Source: Neomegalonema sp. (GTDB lineage: Bacteria > Pseudomonadota > Alphaproteobacteria > Rhodobacterales > Rhodobacteraceae). From it: a DNA stretch of 64,000 nt. Below the pieces are notes generated by a model. It made no database searches. It had not been told where the DNA came from and worked only from the letters and a program-made list of their open reading frames with translations. The number at the start of each line of letters is the position of its first letter. Position 1 is the first letter of the stretch. The position numbers and the translations under genes are program-made. The DNA is taken from assembly GCA_022760435.1 (NCBI GenBank), contig JALEFY010000031.1, positions 78,862 to 142,861 of the forward strand. The letters are read 5' to 3'. This document shows positions 8,710 through 17,352 of the stretch, piece by piece.

Positions 8710-10098
8710 ATGTATACCCAGGCACAGCTCGATGAGATCGACCGCCGCCTCGACGGCATCGTTCAGGAAGACGCGGATAACGGCATCTTCCGCGCCCGCC
8801 GCGACATGTTCACCGATGAGGAACTGTTTGAACTCGAGATGAAGCACATCTTCGAGGGCAACTGGATCTACATGGCGCATGAAAGCCAGATCCCGAACCC
8901 GGGCGATTACTTCACCCTCTACATGGGCCGCACGCCGGTGGTCATCACCCGCGACAGGGAAGGCGAGCTGCACGCGCTGGTCAATGCCTGCTCGCACCGC
9001 GGCGCGATGCTCTGCCGCTTCAAGCGCCAGAACAAGACCACCTTCACCTGCCCGTTCCATGGCTGGACCTTCTCCAACACCGGCAAGCTGCTGAAGGTGA
9101 AGGACCCCAAGGGCGCCGGTTACCCCGAGCAGTTCAACAAGGATGGCAGCCACGATCTGACCAAGGTCGCCCGCTTCGAGAGCTATCGCGGCTTCCTGTT
9201 CGGCTCGCTCAACGCCGATGTCGCCCCGCTCGAGGAATATCTGGGCGAAGCGCGCAAGATGATCGACATGGTCGCCGATCAGTCCGAGGAAGGGCTGGAA
9301 GTGCTGCGCGGCTCATCGACCTACACGTATGATGGCAACTGGAAGCTCCAGGCCGAGAACGGCGCCGATGGCTATCACGTCTCGGCGGTGCACTGGAACT
9401 ATGTCGCCACCACCTCGCGCCGCACGCAAGACGGCAAGGAAGACAAGATCAAGGCCAATGACGCCTCCAAATGGGCGCAGCAAAAGGGCGGCTTCTACAG
9501 CTTTGACAATGGCCACCTGCTGCTCTGGACGACCTGGGCCGACCCGACCAACCGCCCGCTCTATCCGCGTCAGGAGGAGCTGGTGTCCAAATACGGTCAG
9601 GCCCGCGCCGACTGGATGATCGGCTATCTGCGCAACCTGTGCCTCTATCCGAACGTGTTCCTGATGGACCAGTTCAGCTCGCAGCTGCGCGTCTTCCGCC
9701 CGATCGACGTCAACAAGACCGAAGTGACGATCTACTGCATCGCGCCCAAGGGTGAGGATCAGGCCGCGCGTACCCGCCGCATCCGCCAGTACGAGGATTT
9801 CTTCAACGCTTCGGGCATGGCGACGCCGGACGATACCGAGGAATTCCGCGCCACCCAACGCGGCTATGCCGGTTCGGCCCACGCGCCCTGGAACGATCTG
9901 ACCCGCGGCGCGACGCAATGGATCCAGGGACCGGATGATGAGGCGAAGGCCATCGGGCTCGAGCCGATCCTGTCGGGTGCGCGCACCGAGGATGAGGGCC
10001 TGTTCGTCATCCAGCACAAGCAGTGGACCGAGCGCATGGCCAAGGCCGTCGCCAAGGAACGCGAAACTGCTTCCTCGCAACCCCTCGCCGCGGAGTAA
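8710..10098 (+). CDS. benA: Benzoate 1,2-dioxygenase, large (alpha) subunit
   Basis: This is the catalytic subunit of the ring-hydroxylating dioxygenase that adds O2 to benzoate to give the cis-1,2-dihydrodiol carboxylate. The Rieske [2Fe-2S] ligands are Cys94-x-His96 and Cys114-x2-His117. The mononuclear iron site is seen as Asp220, His223 and His228 in the [13 protein letters not shown] motif. The 462-residue length matches BenA/XylX. An AGGAGG ribosome site lies just before ATG 8710. The gene order benA-benB-benC-benD is the classical one. Toluate or anthranilate-type substrates are possible alternatives, but the adjoining BenD favours benzoate or a toluate. Confidence 0.95.
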   Translation: MYTQAQLDEIDRRLDGIVQEDADNGIFRARRDMFTDEELFELEMKHIFEGNWIYMAHESQIPNPGDYFTLYMGRTPVVITRDREGELHALVNACSHRGAMLCRFKRQNKTTFTCPFHGWTFSNTGKLLKVKDPKGAGYPEQFNKDGSHDLTKVARFESYRGFLFGSLNADVAPLEEYLGEARKMIDMVADQSEEGLEVLRGSSTYTYDGNWKLQAENGADGYHVSAVHWNYVATTSRRTQDGKEDKIKANDASKWAQQKGGFYSFDNGHLLLWTTWADPTNRPLYPRQEELVSKYGQARADWMIGYLRNLCLYPNVFLMDQFSSQLRVFRPIDVNKTEVTIYCIAPKGEDQAARTRRIRQYEDFFNASGMATPDDTEEFRATQRGYAGSAHAPWNDLTRGATQWIQGPDDEAKAIGLEPILSGARTEDEGLFVIQHKQWTERMAKAVAKERETASSQPLAAE

Positions 10099-10103
10099 GC
10101 GTC

Positions 10104-10676
10104 ATGATCAGCACTGCAGGATTGTTCAAATCGGCCAAATCGGCCGAAACCGCCCCCGCTGCGAGCGCGACCGAGGCTACCAAGACCATGATGAGCTATA
10201 ACGACATCCAGGCTTTCCTCTTCGCGGAGGCACGCTGCCTTGATGATCGCGAGTGGGATGAGTGGCTGACCTACTACCACGCCGATTGCCCGTTCTGGAT
10301 GCCGGCCTGGGATGATCACGACACGCTGACCGAAGACCCGCTCAACGAAATGTCGCTGATCTACTACCCCGACAAGAGCGGGATCGAGGATCGGGTGTTC
10401 CGGATCAAGACCGACCGCTCGTCCGCGACCTCGCTGCCCGAGCCGCGCACCCAGCATCACCTCTCCAATATCGAGGTGCTGGAGCAGACGCCCGAGCAGA
10501 TCAAGCTGCGCTTCAACTGGCACACGCTGACCTATCGCTACGGCACCACCGATCAGCACTGGGGCATGTCGTTCTACACCATCGACACCAGCGGCGAGCG
10601 CCCGCTCATCGCGGACAAGAAAGTCGTGCTCAAGAACGATCAGATCCACCACGTGATCGACGTCTACCACATCTGA
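10104..10676 (+). CDS. benB: Benzoate 1,2-dioxygenase, small (beta) subunit
   Basis: The structural beta subunit forms the alpha3beta3 oxygenase with BenA. The 190-residue product has the family core: FLFAEARCLDDREWDEWL, FWMPAWDDHD, EDRVFRIKTDRSSAT and the C-terminal KVVLKND block. The first 28 residues are Ala/Lys/Thr-rich and not typical. An alternative ATG at 10188 would give a 162-residue protein of usual length, but ATG 10104 has the better GGAG site in the benA stop region and is preferred here. The gene starts five bases after benA. Confidence 0.93.
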   Translation: MISTAGLFKSAKSAETAPAASATEATKTMMSYNDIQAFLFAEARCLDDREWDEWLTYYHADCPFWMPAWDDHDTLTEDPLNEMSLIYYPDKSGIEDRVFRIKTDRSSATSLPEPRTQHHLSNIEVLEQTPEQIKLRFNWHTLTYRYGTTDQHWGMSFYTIDTSGERPLIADKKVVLKNDQIHHVIDVYHI

Positions 10677-10686
10677 CGACGCGCCT

Positions 10687-10712
10687 GGGGCGGGCGGATC
10701 TTCGCTCGCCCC
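10687..10712 (+). other. Intercistronic hairpin between benB and benC
   Basis: GGGGCGGGCG (10687-10696) pairs with CGCTCGCCCC (10703-10712) over 10 bp with one G-T wobble and a 6-base loop. No T-run follows. It probably stabilises the benAB mRNA or sets unequal expression of oxygenase and reductase. Confidence 0.5.
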
Positions 10713-10802
10713 GATCGCCAGCAAGAGACAAGAAAATCAGCCGCAGGAGGAGCAAGGCCCGCACAGGCCCTCCATCCGGCGGCGCAGGGAGGACTGCACG
10801 CC

Positions 10803-11834
10803 ATGACCTACAAGATTGCCCTCAACTTTGAAGACGGCGTGACCCGGATGATTGATTGCGGGCCCGATGAGTTGGTCACGGAAGCGGCCTTTCGCCAGCG
10901 CATCAACGTGCCGATGGATTGCCGCGACGGCGTCTGCGGCACCTGCAAATGCTTTGCCGAAAAGGGCGAATACGAGCTCGAGTTTTATCTCGACGAGGCG
11001 ATGACCGAGGAAGAGGCCGAGCAAGGCTATGTGCTCACCTGCCAGATGCGCCCGCAATCCGATTGCGTGATCCGCATCCCCGCATCCTCCGCCGCCTGCA
11101 AGACCGCTGCCGAGGCGATCGGCGGCACCGTGCTCGGGGTCGATGCGCTGTCGGCGACCTCCTTCTCGCTGCGGGTGAAGCTCGATAAGCCGATGAGCTT
11201 TCTGCCCGGGCAATATGTGAATGTGAGCGTGCCGGGCGCGGGCAAGACGCGCTCCTATTCCTTCTCCTCGCTGCCGGGATCGGATGAGGCGAGCTTTCTC
11301 ATTCGCAATCTGCCGGGCGGGGTGATGAGCACCTATCTCGCCGAGCGCGCGGGGCCCGGCGACAAGCTCGAGCTTGCGGGGCCGATGGGCACCTTCTATC
11401 TGCGCCCGATCGAACGGCCGCAACTGTGGCTCGCGGGCGGGACCGGCATGGCGCCGTTCCTCTCCATGCTCGAGCAACTGGCGCAGACCGGGACCGAGCA
11501 GCCGATCACGCTCTATTACGCCGTCACCCGCGCCGCCGATCTGGTGGAGCTGGACCGGGTCATGGCGCTGGCGGCGAAGATCGGCACCGTCACCGTGATC
11601 ACCATCATCGCCTCGCCGGATGAGGCGCATGAGCGCAAGGGGTTTGTCACCGATCATCTGGGCGCCGAGGATCTTCAGGGCGGCAATGTCGATGCCTATC
11701 TGTGCGGCCCGCCGCCGATGGTCGATGCGGTGCGCGCGCATTTCGCCAAGCTCGGGGTCGAGCCTGCGTCCTTCCATTTCGAGAAGTTCAACCCGACCGA
11801 GGAAACCAGCGCGGCGGAGGCTGTGGGATCATGA
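10803..11834 (+). CDS. benC: Benzoate 1,2-dioxygenase electron-transfer component (reductase)
   Basis: BenC passes electrons from NADH through FAD and a plant-type [2Fe-2S] cluster to the BenAB oxygenase. The N-terminal ferredoxin domain has cluster ligands Cys40, Cys45, Cys48 and Cys80 (CRDGVCGTC...C). It is followed by an FAD-binding barrel with the RSYSFSS motif near residue 150 and an NAD-binding domain with GGTGMAPF near residue 217 and CGPPPM near residue 301. Length (343 residues) fits BenC/XylZ. The stop codon overlaps the benD start as ATGA, implying translational coupling. Confidence 0.96.
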   Translation: MTYKIALNFEDGVTRMIDCGPDELVTEAAFRQRINVPMDCRDGVCGTCKCFAEKGEYELEFYLDEAMTEEEAEQGYVLTCQMRPQSDCVIRIPASSAACKTAAEAIGGTVLGVDALSATSFSLRVKLDKPMSFLPGQYVNVSVPGAGKTRSYSFSSLPGSDEASFLIRNLPGGVMSTYLAERAGPGDKLELAGPMGTFYLRPIERPQLWLAGGTGMAPFLSMLEQLAQTGTEQPITLYYAVTRAADLVELDRVMALAAKIGTVTVITIIASPDEAHERKGFVTDHLGAEDLQGGNVDAYLCGPPPMVDAVRAHFAKLGVEPASFHFEKFNPTEETSAAEAVGS

Positions 11835-12667
11835 GCCCCAAGCCGGGATCCAAACCTTCGCTCAATCCTGAGCCATCCGAGCAAGCTGCCGCAGGCCGCT
11901 TCACCGGCAAGGTGATGGTGGTGACCGGCGCCGCGCAAGGGATTGGCCGCCGGGTGGCCGAGCGTGCCGCTGCCGAAGGCGCGCAGGTGTTGATCGTCGA
12001 TCGCTCCGAGCACCGCAAGGAGGTGGTCTCGGCGATCCGCGCGGCGGGCGGCGTGGCCGAAGCGGTCTCGGCCAATCTCGAAACCTGGAAAGGGTGCGAG
12101 AAGGCGATGGCGAAGGCGGTGAGCCTTTACGGGCGCATCGACATTCTCATCAACAATGTCGGCGGCACGATCTGGGCGCAGCCCTTCGAGCACTATCAGC
12201 CCAAGCAGATCGAGGCCGAGGTGCGCCGCTCACTGTTCCCGACCCTCTATTGCTGCCGCGCCGCGCTCGAGCCGATGCTGGAGGCGGGGCGCGGGGTGAT
12301 CGTCAACGTCTCCTCGATCGCGACCCGCGGGCTCAACCGGGTGCCCTATGCCGCGGCCAAGGGCGGGGTGAACGCGCTCACCGCGAGCCTTGCCTGGGAA
12401 GTGGCCGAGCGCGGCATTCGGGTGGTGGCAACCGCACCGGGCGGCACCGAGGCGCCGCCGCGCAAGGTCCCGCGCAACCCCAATGCCGAGGAAGAACAGC
12501 GCGAGGACTGGTACCAGACCATCGTCGATCAGACGGTCCAGTCTTCCTTCATGAAGAGATACGGCACGCTCGATGAGCAGGCAGGCCCGATCCTGTTCCT
12601 GGCCTCGGACGATGCCGCCTACATCACCGGAGTGACCCTGCCCGTCGGTGGGGGTGATCTGGGATAG
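11831..12667 (+). CDS. benD: 1,6-dihydroxycyclohexa-2,4-diene-1-carboxylate dehydrogenase
   Basis: BenD oxidises and decarboxylates the benzoate dihydrodiol to catechol with NAD+. The 278-residue short-chain dehydrogenase has the nucleotide-binding TGAAQGIG motif near residue 36, the NNVGG segment, catalytic Ser in NVSSIATRG and the YAAAK active-site pair. The N-terminal ~20 residues are a Pro/Ser-rich extension. ATG 11831 overlaps the benC stop codon. The catechol made here would be cleaved by CatA, which is not in the window, to feed the adjacent CatB. Confidence 0.93.
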   Translation: MSPKPGSKPSLNPEPSEQAAAGRFTGKVMVVTGAAQGIGRRVAERAAAEGAQVLIVDRSEHRKEVVSAIRAAGGVAEAVSANLETWKGCEKAMAKAVSLYGRIDILINNVGGTIWAQPFEHYQPKQIEAEVRRSLFPTLYCCRAALEPMLEAGRGVIVNVSSIATRGLNRVPYAAAKGGVNALTASLAWEVAERGIRVVATAPGGTEAPPRKVPRNPNAEEEQREDWYQTIVDQTVQSSFMKRYGTLDEQAGPILFLASDDAAYITGVTLPVGGGDLG

Positions 12668-12706
12668 GGCGTTTGCGCCCACAATTGTGACCGGGAGGAA
12701 AGTGAA

Positions 12707-13897
12707 GTGACAAGAATAAACAAGACTTCAAAATTTGCGATCAAGGGCGCGCTTGCCGCGCTCGCACTGGGCCTGAGCGCGCAAGGCGCCTTGGCCGAGA
12801 AGGTCAAGGTCGGCCTGCTGCTGCCTTATTCGGGTGTCTATGCCGCGCTTGGCAATGACATCCAGGCCGGCTTCGAACTCGGGCTCGAGACCTTCGGCAA
12901 GGAATATGACTTCGTCATCGCCAACGAAGATACCGAAGTGAAGCCGCCGCAAGGTCTGGCCAAGGCGCGCAAGCTGATCTTGCAATACAAGGTCGATGTG
13001 ATGGCCGGTATCGTCTCCTCGGGCGTGCTCGGGGCGGTCCGCGATCTGGTTGACGGCGCAAAGGTGCCGCTGATCGTCGCCAATGCGGGTAATGACGATG
13101 CGACGGGCGCCAAATGCAGCCCCTACATCACCCGCATGTCGTTCTCGAACGCGCAAGTGAACCGCCCGATGGGCAAATGGCTCGCTGAGCAGGGCGTGAA
13201 GAAGGTCTTCACCCTCGCGCCCGACTATGCCGCCGGTCGTCAGATGATCGACGCCTTCACCGCAAGCTTCACGGCTGCGGGCGGTGAGATCGTCGGTCAG
13301 GAATACACTCCGTTCCGCAAGACCCAGGATTTTGGCCCGTATCTGGCTAAAGCGAAGGCAAGCGGTGCCGAGGCGGTGTTCGTGTTCTACGCGGGCGGCG
13401 AGGCGATCTCCTTCGTCAAGCAATATGACAGTTTCGGGCTGAAGAAGGACATCCCGCTTTACGGCTCGGGCTTCCTGACCTCCTCGCTCTATGTGAATGC
13501 CGAAGGTCCGGCAGCTGAGGGCGTGATCACCTCGCTGCACTATGTGCCGACCCTCGATAACCCCGAGAACAAGGCTTTCGTCGAGGCGTTCAAGGCCAAG
13601 ACCGGCCGCCTGCCCTCGGAGTTTTCGGCCCATGGCTATGATGCCGCGCGCGCGCTGGTCGAAGCCCTGAACACAGGCGCACGCGGACGCGAAGGCATCG
13701 CCAATGCCCTGCGCTCCGTCAGCTTTACCGGGCCGCGCGGCGAGACCTCGATCGACCCGGCGACCGGTAACATCGTTCAGCCGATCTATGTCTACGAGAC
13801 CGTGGCTGGTGAGAATGGCTTGACCCAGAAAGTGCTGGCATCCTTGCCGGTCGAAGCCGATCCGGCCAATGGCTGCGCGATGCCTGCGCCGAAGTAA
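12707..13897 (+). CDS. Periplasmic substrate-binding protein of a LIV-type ABC importer (probably aromatic acid)
   Basis: A 396-residue periplasmic-binding protein of the branched-chain-amino-acid (type I, LivJ-like) family. An N-terminal signal peptide ends near ALAEKVKVG, and the mature protein begins with the KVGLLLPYSGVYAALG motif of this family. The start is a GTG at 12707 behind GGGAGGAAAG. Position directly after benD and before a full set of permease and ATPase genes suggests that it captures benzoate or another aromatic acid, as related LIV-type binding proteins are known to do; the ligand is inferred from context only. Confidence 0.88.
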   Translation: MTRINKTSKFAIKGALAALALGLSAQGALAEKVKVGLLLPYSGVYAALGNDIQAGFELGLETFGKEYDFVIANEDTEVKPPQGLAKARKLILQYKVDVMAGIVSSGVLGAVRDLVDGAKVPLIVANAGNDDATGAKCSPYITRMSFSNAQVNRPMGKWLAEQGVKKVFTLAPDYAAGRQMIDAFTASFTAAGGEIVGQEYTPFRKTQDFGPYLAKAKASGAEAVFVFYAGGEAISFVKQYDSFGLKKDIPLYGSGFLTSSLYVNAEGPAAEGVITSLHYVPTLDNPENKAFVEAFKAKTGRLPSEFSAHGYDAARALVEALNTGARGREGIANALRSVSFTGPRGETSIDPATGNIVQPIYVYETVAGENGLTQKVLASLPVEADPANGCAMPAPK

Positions 13898-13912
13898 GGC
13901 CCGAGCAATGGG

Positions 13913-13939
13913 CCCGGCCTTCGCACCCTGAAGGCCGGG
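13913..13939 (+). other. Intercistronic hairpin after the binding-protein gene
   Basis: CCCGGCCTTC (13913-13922) and GAAGGCCGGG (13930-13939) form a perfect 10-bp stem with a 7-base loop, 15 bases after the stop codon. No T-run follows. Such elements often protect the binding-protein mRNA and let it exceed the permease mRNA. Confidence 0.55.
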
Positions 13940-13998
13940 TCCCGTCTCAAGATCGTTTCTGGAGGTTTGCCTCTGGATCCTACCATGAGGATGGTTCG

Positions 13999-14898
13999 AT
14001 GACCCCCGCCTTGCTGACCGCAGGCCCGTTGGCGCTTGACGCCAGTTTCTGGGTTCTGCAAGGGCTCAATGCCCTGCAACTCTCGATGCTCTTGTTTCTG
14101 CTCTCGGTCGGGCTGACGGTGATCTTCGGCCTGATGCATTTCGTCAATCTCGCCCATGGCTCGCTCTATGCGATGGGCGCCTATGTGGCGGCCTCCGCTG
14201 CCGGGCTGATGGGCTATTGGGCCGGAGTGCTGCTCGCCCCGCTCGCGGTCGCGGCCTTTGGTGTGCTGCTCTATTGGGGGCTGATCCGCCGCATGCGCCG
14301 CTCGGGACCGATGGCGCAGGTGCTGGTGACCTTCGGGCTGATCTTCGTGATGCTCGATCTCACGCGCATCGTCTGGGGCGATCTGGCGCTCGCCGCGCCG
14401 ATGCCGGAGCTGCTGTCCGGGCGGCTCACGATCCTGGGGCTTGAATACCCGATCTATCGCCTGGTCATCATCGTGCTCGGCGGGCTGATCTATGGCGGGC
14501 TCTACTGGGTGCTCTCGCGCACCCAGATCGGGGCGATGATCCGCGCCGGTGTCGATAACGACGCCATGGCCTCCTGCCTGGGGATCAATGTCGAGCAGCT
14601 ATTTTTCCTGGTCTTTTGCGTCGGCTGCGCCCTGGCCGGACTGGCTGGCGCCGTCGCCGCGCCGCTGTTGTCGGTGACGCCGGAGATGGGCCTGTCGATC
14701 CTGATCCCGACCTTGATCGTGATCGTCATCGGCGGGCTTGGCAGCCTGAAAGGCGCCATCGCTGGCTCGCTGATCTTCGGCTTTGTGCAGACCTTCGGCG
14801 CCGTACTCGCCCCGCAACTGGCTTCGGTGCTGATCTACGCGCTGCTGGCCGCCGTGCTGGTCATCAAACCGGTCGGGTTGTTCCCGGCAAGAGGATAG
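13999..14898 (+). CDS. LIV-type ABC importer permease (LivH-like)
   Basis: A 299-residue membrane permease of the LivH family with about eight hydrophobic segments. The conserved GLTVIFGLMHFVNLAHGSLYAMGAY region lies near residues 35-60 (HFVNLAHG is diagnostic), and the cytoplasmic coupling loop includes GVDNDAMASCLGINV. It forms the membrane channel with the next gene product. Its start lies about 100 bases after the binding-protein gene, beyond the hairpin. Confidence 0.92.
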   Translation: MTPALLTAGPLALDASFWVLQGLNALQLSMLLFLLSVGLTVIFGLMHFVNLAHGSLYAMGAYVAASAAGLMGYWAGVLLAPLAVAAFGVLLYWGLIRRMRRSGPMAQVLVTFGLIFVMLDLTRIVWGDLALAAPMPELLSGRLTILGLEYPIYRLVIIVLGGLIYGGLYWVLSRTQIGAMIRAGVDNDAMASCLGINVEQLFFLVFCVGCALAGLAGAVAAPLLSVTPEMGLSILIPTLIVIVIGGLGSLKGAIAGSLIFGFVQTFGAVLAPQLASVLIYALLAAVLVIKPVGLFPARG

Positions 14899-14902
14899 CG
14901 TC

Positions 14903-15907
14903 ATGTTTCGTCACACCCCTTTTCGTTACGCAACTCTGGCCCTGCTGGCCGCATTGGCGGTGCTCTACACGCTCAATGCCGAATATTTCGGGCTCGAGCT
15001 CGTCGCCGAGATCGCGGTGCTCGCCATCCTCGTGCTGGCGCTCGACATGGTGGCGGGCTTCGGCGGCATGGTCTCGCTGTGCCATGGCGCGCTGATGGGG
15101 ATCGGCGCCTATGCCTATGCGCTGCTGACCACCGCAGGCGGGCTCACCGCGCCGGTCGGGATGCTCGGTGCCATCGCCATCACCGCCGCCTTTGCCTGGG
15201 TGATCGGCGCGATCTGCTCGCGCTCGCACGGGATCTATTTTATCATGGCAACGCTGGCGATGGGGCAGATGGCGTATTCCTATGTCTTCGAGGCCCCGAT
15301 CTTCGGCGGTGATGACGGGCTTTCGGGCATCTCCCGGCTCGATCTGAGCCTGATCGGGCTCGATCTCAATGACGGGCGCAGCTTTGCGTTCTTCTGTTTG
15401 GTGATGCTCGGTCTTGCCTACGGGTTCAGCGCGCTGGTGCTGAGCTCCGGACTCGGACGCTCCCTGAGCGGCGTGATGCATAGCGAGCAGCGGATGCGCG
15501 CGCTGGGTGCCTGCGTCTGGCGGGTGAAGGCCGACATGTTCGGCGTCTCCGGGGGCATCGCGGGCCTTGCCGGTGTGCTCGCGGCCCAGCATGTGATGTT
15601 CGTCTCCCCCGGCCTTCTGGCCTGGACCGTCTCCGGCGAGGCGCTGGTGGTGGTGATCCTTGGCGGGCTGGGCACGCTCGTCGGCCCGCTGGTCGGCGCC
15701 GTCGCCTTCATCATGCTCAAGCACGAGATCAGCGACATGACCAGCTACTGGCACCTTGTCGTCGGCCTGATCCTGATCGCGGTAGTAATGAGCGGGGCGA
15801 ACGGGATCTTTGGCTGGATCGAGAGCCAGGTCGAGCGCTGGCGCCCACGCCGCGCAGCGATGACCGATGAGGAAATCCGCAAGCGGGAGGTGCTGAGCGA
15901 TGCTTGA
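14903..15907 (+). CDS. LIV-type ABC importer permease (LivM-like)
   Basis: A 334-residue second permease of the LivM family. The diagnostic GFGGMVSLCHGALMGIGAYAY segment is near residues 52-72 in the usual place, and the coupling-helix region is MHSEQRMRALG. About nine membrane segments are present and the C-terminus is short and charged. It starts four bases after the LivH-like gene, and its end overlaps the next ATPase gene by eight bases. Confidence 0.92.
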   Translation: MFRHTPFRYATLALLAALAVLYTLNAEYFGLELVAEIAVLAILVLALDMVAGFGGMVSLCHGALMGIGAYAYALLTTAGGLTAPVGMLGAIAITAAFAWVIGAICSRSHGIYFIMATLAMGQMAYSYVFEAPIFGGDDGLSGISRLDLSLIGLDLNDGRSFAFFCLVMLGLAYGFSALVLSSGLGRSLSGVMHSEQRMRALGACVWRVKADMFGVSGGIAGLAGVLAAQHVMFVSPGLLAWTVSGEALVVVILGGLGTLVGPLVGAVAFIMLKHEISDMTSYWHLVVGLILIAVVMSGANGIFGWIESQVERWRPRRAAMTDEEIRKREVLSDA

Positions 15908-16643
15908 GACACGCAAATTGTGCAAGAGCTTCGGCGCGATCGACGTGACCAAATCGGTCTCGATCAAGCTGGAGCGCGGTGAGCGGCGGGTGATCCTCGG
16001 CCCCAATGGCGCGGGCAAGACCACGCTCTTCAACCAGCTCGTCGGCGAGCTGCGCCCCGATAGCGGCGAGATCCATCTGGCGGGCGAGGACGTGACCGCC
16101 CTGCCGGTGGCCGCCCGCACCCGCCGCGGCCTCTCGCGCAGCTATCAGAAGAACACGCTGTTCGACGGGCTGACGGTCGAGGAGAACCTTTCGCTCGCGG
16201 CTGCGGTCGCCACCGGCCATGAAAGCTCAATGTGGGTGGATAGCCTGACCCGCCCGGATGTGCGCGAGATCGTGCAGGAGGTCGCCAATCAGGTGAACCT
16301 CATGCCCTATCTGCACGCCAAGGTCAGCGCGGTCTCCTACGGGGTGCGCCGCCAGCTCGAGGTCGGGGTGGCGCTGGCCACCCGTCCGCTGGTGCTGCTG
16401 ATGGATGAGCCGACCTCCGGCGTCGGGCCGGAAATGTCGAAGGGTTTTCACGACCTGCTCAACAACCTGCCGCGCGATCTGACGCTCTTGATCATCGAGC
16501 ATGACATGGATCTGGCCTTCGATGTCGCCGACACCATCACCGTGCTCAATTATGGCGAAGTGGTCTTTGACGGCGAGCCGGAGGCGGCGCGCGGCTCGAG
16601 CCTGCTCAAGGAGATTTATCTGGGGAGCTGGGAAGATGCTTGA
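15900..16643 (+). CDS. LIV-type ABC importer ATPase (LivG-like)
   Basis: A 247-residue ATP-binding subunit. Walker A is GPNGAGKTTLFN (near residue 38), Walker B is VLLMDEPTSGVGPE and the H-loop is IIEHDMDLAF. The ABC signature is degenerate: SYGVRRQLEV stands where LSGGQ-type motifs lie, as is common in LivG relatives (SYGQQ or HGQR types). It overlaps both neighbours and pairs with the LivF-like ATPase. Confidence 0.92.
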   Translation: MLETRKLCKSFGAIDVTKSVSIKLERGERRVILGPNGAGKTTLFNQLVGELRPDSGEIHLAGEDVTALPVAARTRRGLSRSYQKNTLFDGLTVEENLSLAAAVATGHESSMWVDSLTRPDVREIVQEVANQVNLMPYLHAKVSAVSYGVRRQLEVGVALATRPLVLLMDEPTSGVGPEMSKGFHDLLNNLPRDLTLLIIEHDMDLAFDVADTITVLNYGEVVFDGEPEAARGSSLLKEIYLGSWEDA

Positions 16644-17337
16644 GCTCAAGGCAATCAAATCGGGCTATGGCGAGACGCAGGTGCTGCACGGGCTCTCGCT
16701 CGATGCCGGGCGCGGACGGGTGACGGCGATCCTCGGGCGCAATGGCGCGGGCAAGAGCACGACGCTGAAAACGGTGATGGGCCTGCTGCCGCTCAAGGGC
16801 GGGGAGATCCGTTTCGAGGGTTCGCCGCTCACCAATGCGCGCCCGTTCAACATCGCCAAGCGTGGCATCGCCTATGTGCCCGAGACCCGCGACATCTTCC
16901 CCTCGCTCTCGGTGCGCGAGAATCTCGAGCTGGCCGAGAAGCGGTTCTGCGGGCCGGCGGCGCGCTGGACGATGGAAAAGGTGATCGAGCTCTTCCCGCG
17001 CCTTGGCGAGCGGATGGAGAATGGCGGCACCCAGCTCTCTGGGGGTGAGCAACAGATGCTCGCCATCGCCCGCGCCCTGCTGATGAACCCGCGCCTGCTG
17101 ATCCTCGACGAGCCGACCGAGGGGCTGGCGCCGATCATCGTCAAGCTGATCCATGACAAGCTCGCCGCCCTGCGCGCGGAGGGCCTGTCGATGGTGCTGG
17201 TCGAGCAGAATTTCGGCTTCGCCACCTCGCTCGCGGATGATGTGAAGGTCATCTCCAAGGGGCAGGTGGTGTGGACCGGCAGTTCGGCCGAGATCCGCGC
17301 CGATACCGAAGCGCAGCATCGCTGGCTGGGTGTCTGA
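16636..17337 (+). CDS. LIV-type ABC importer ATPase (LivF-like)
   Basis: A 233-residue ATP-binding subunit with Walker A GRNGAGKSTTLK, signature LSGGEQQML, Walker B LILDEPTEGLAP and the VEQNFGFA segment typical of LivF. ATG 16636 overlaps the end of the LivG-like gene by eight bases. It closes the catB-benABCD-importer block, which runs for nearly 10 kb on one strand. Confidence 0.92.
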   Translation: MLELKAIKSGYGETQVLHGLSLDAGRGRVTAILGRNGAGKSTTLKTVMGLLPLKGGEIRFEGSPLTNARPFNIAKRGIAYVPETRDIFPSLSVRENLELAEKRFCGPAARWTMEKVIELFPRLGERMENGGTQLSGGEQQMLAIARALLMNPRLLILDEPTEGLAPIIVKLIHDKLAALRAEGLSMVLVEQNFGFATSLADDVKVISKGQVVWTGSSAEIRADTEAQHRWLGV

Positions 17338-17352
17338 GCCGGGCCCTCGCCT

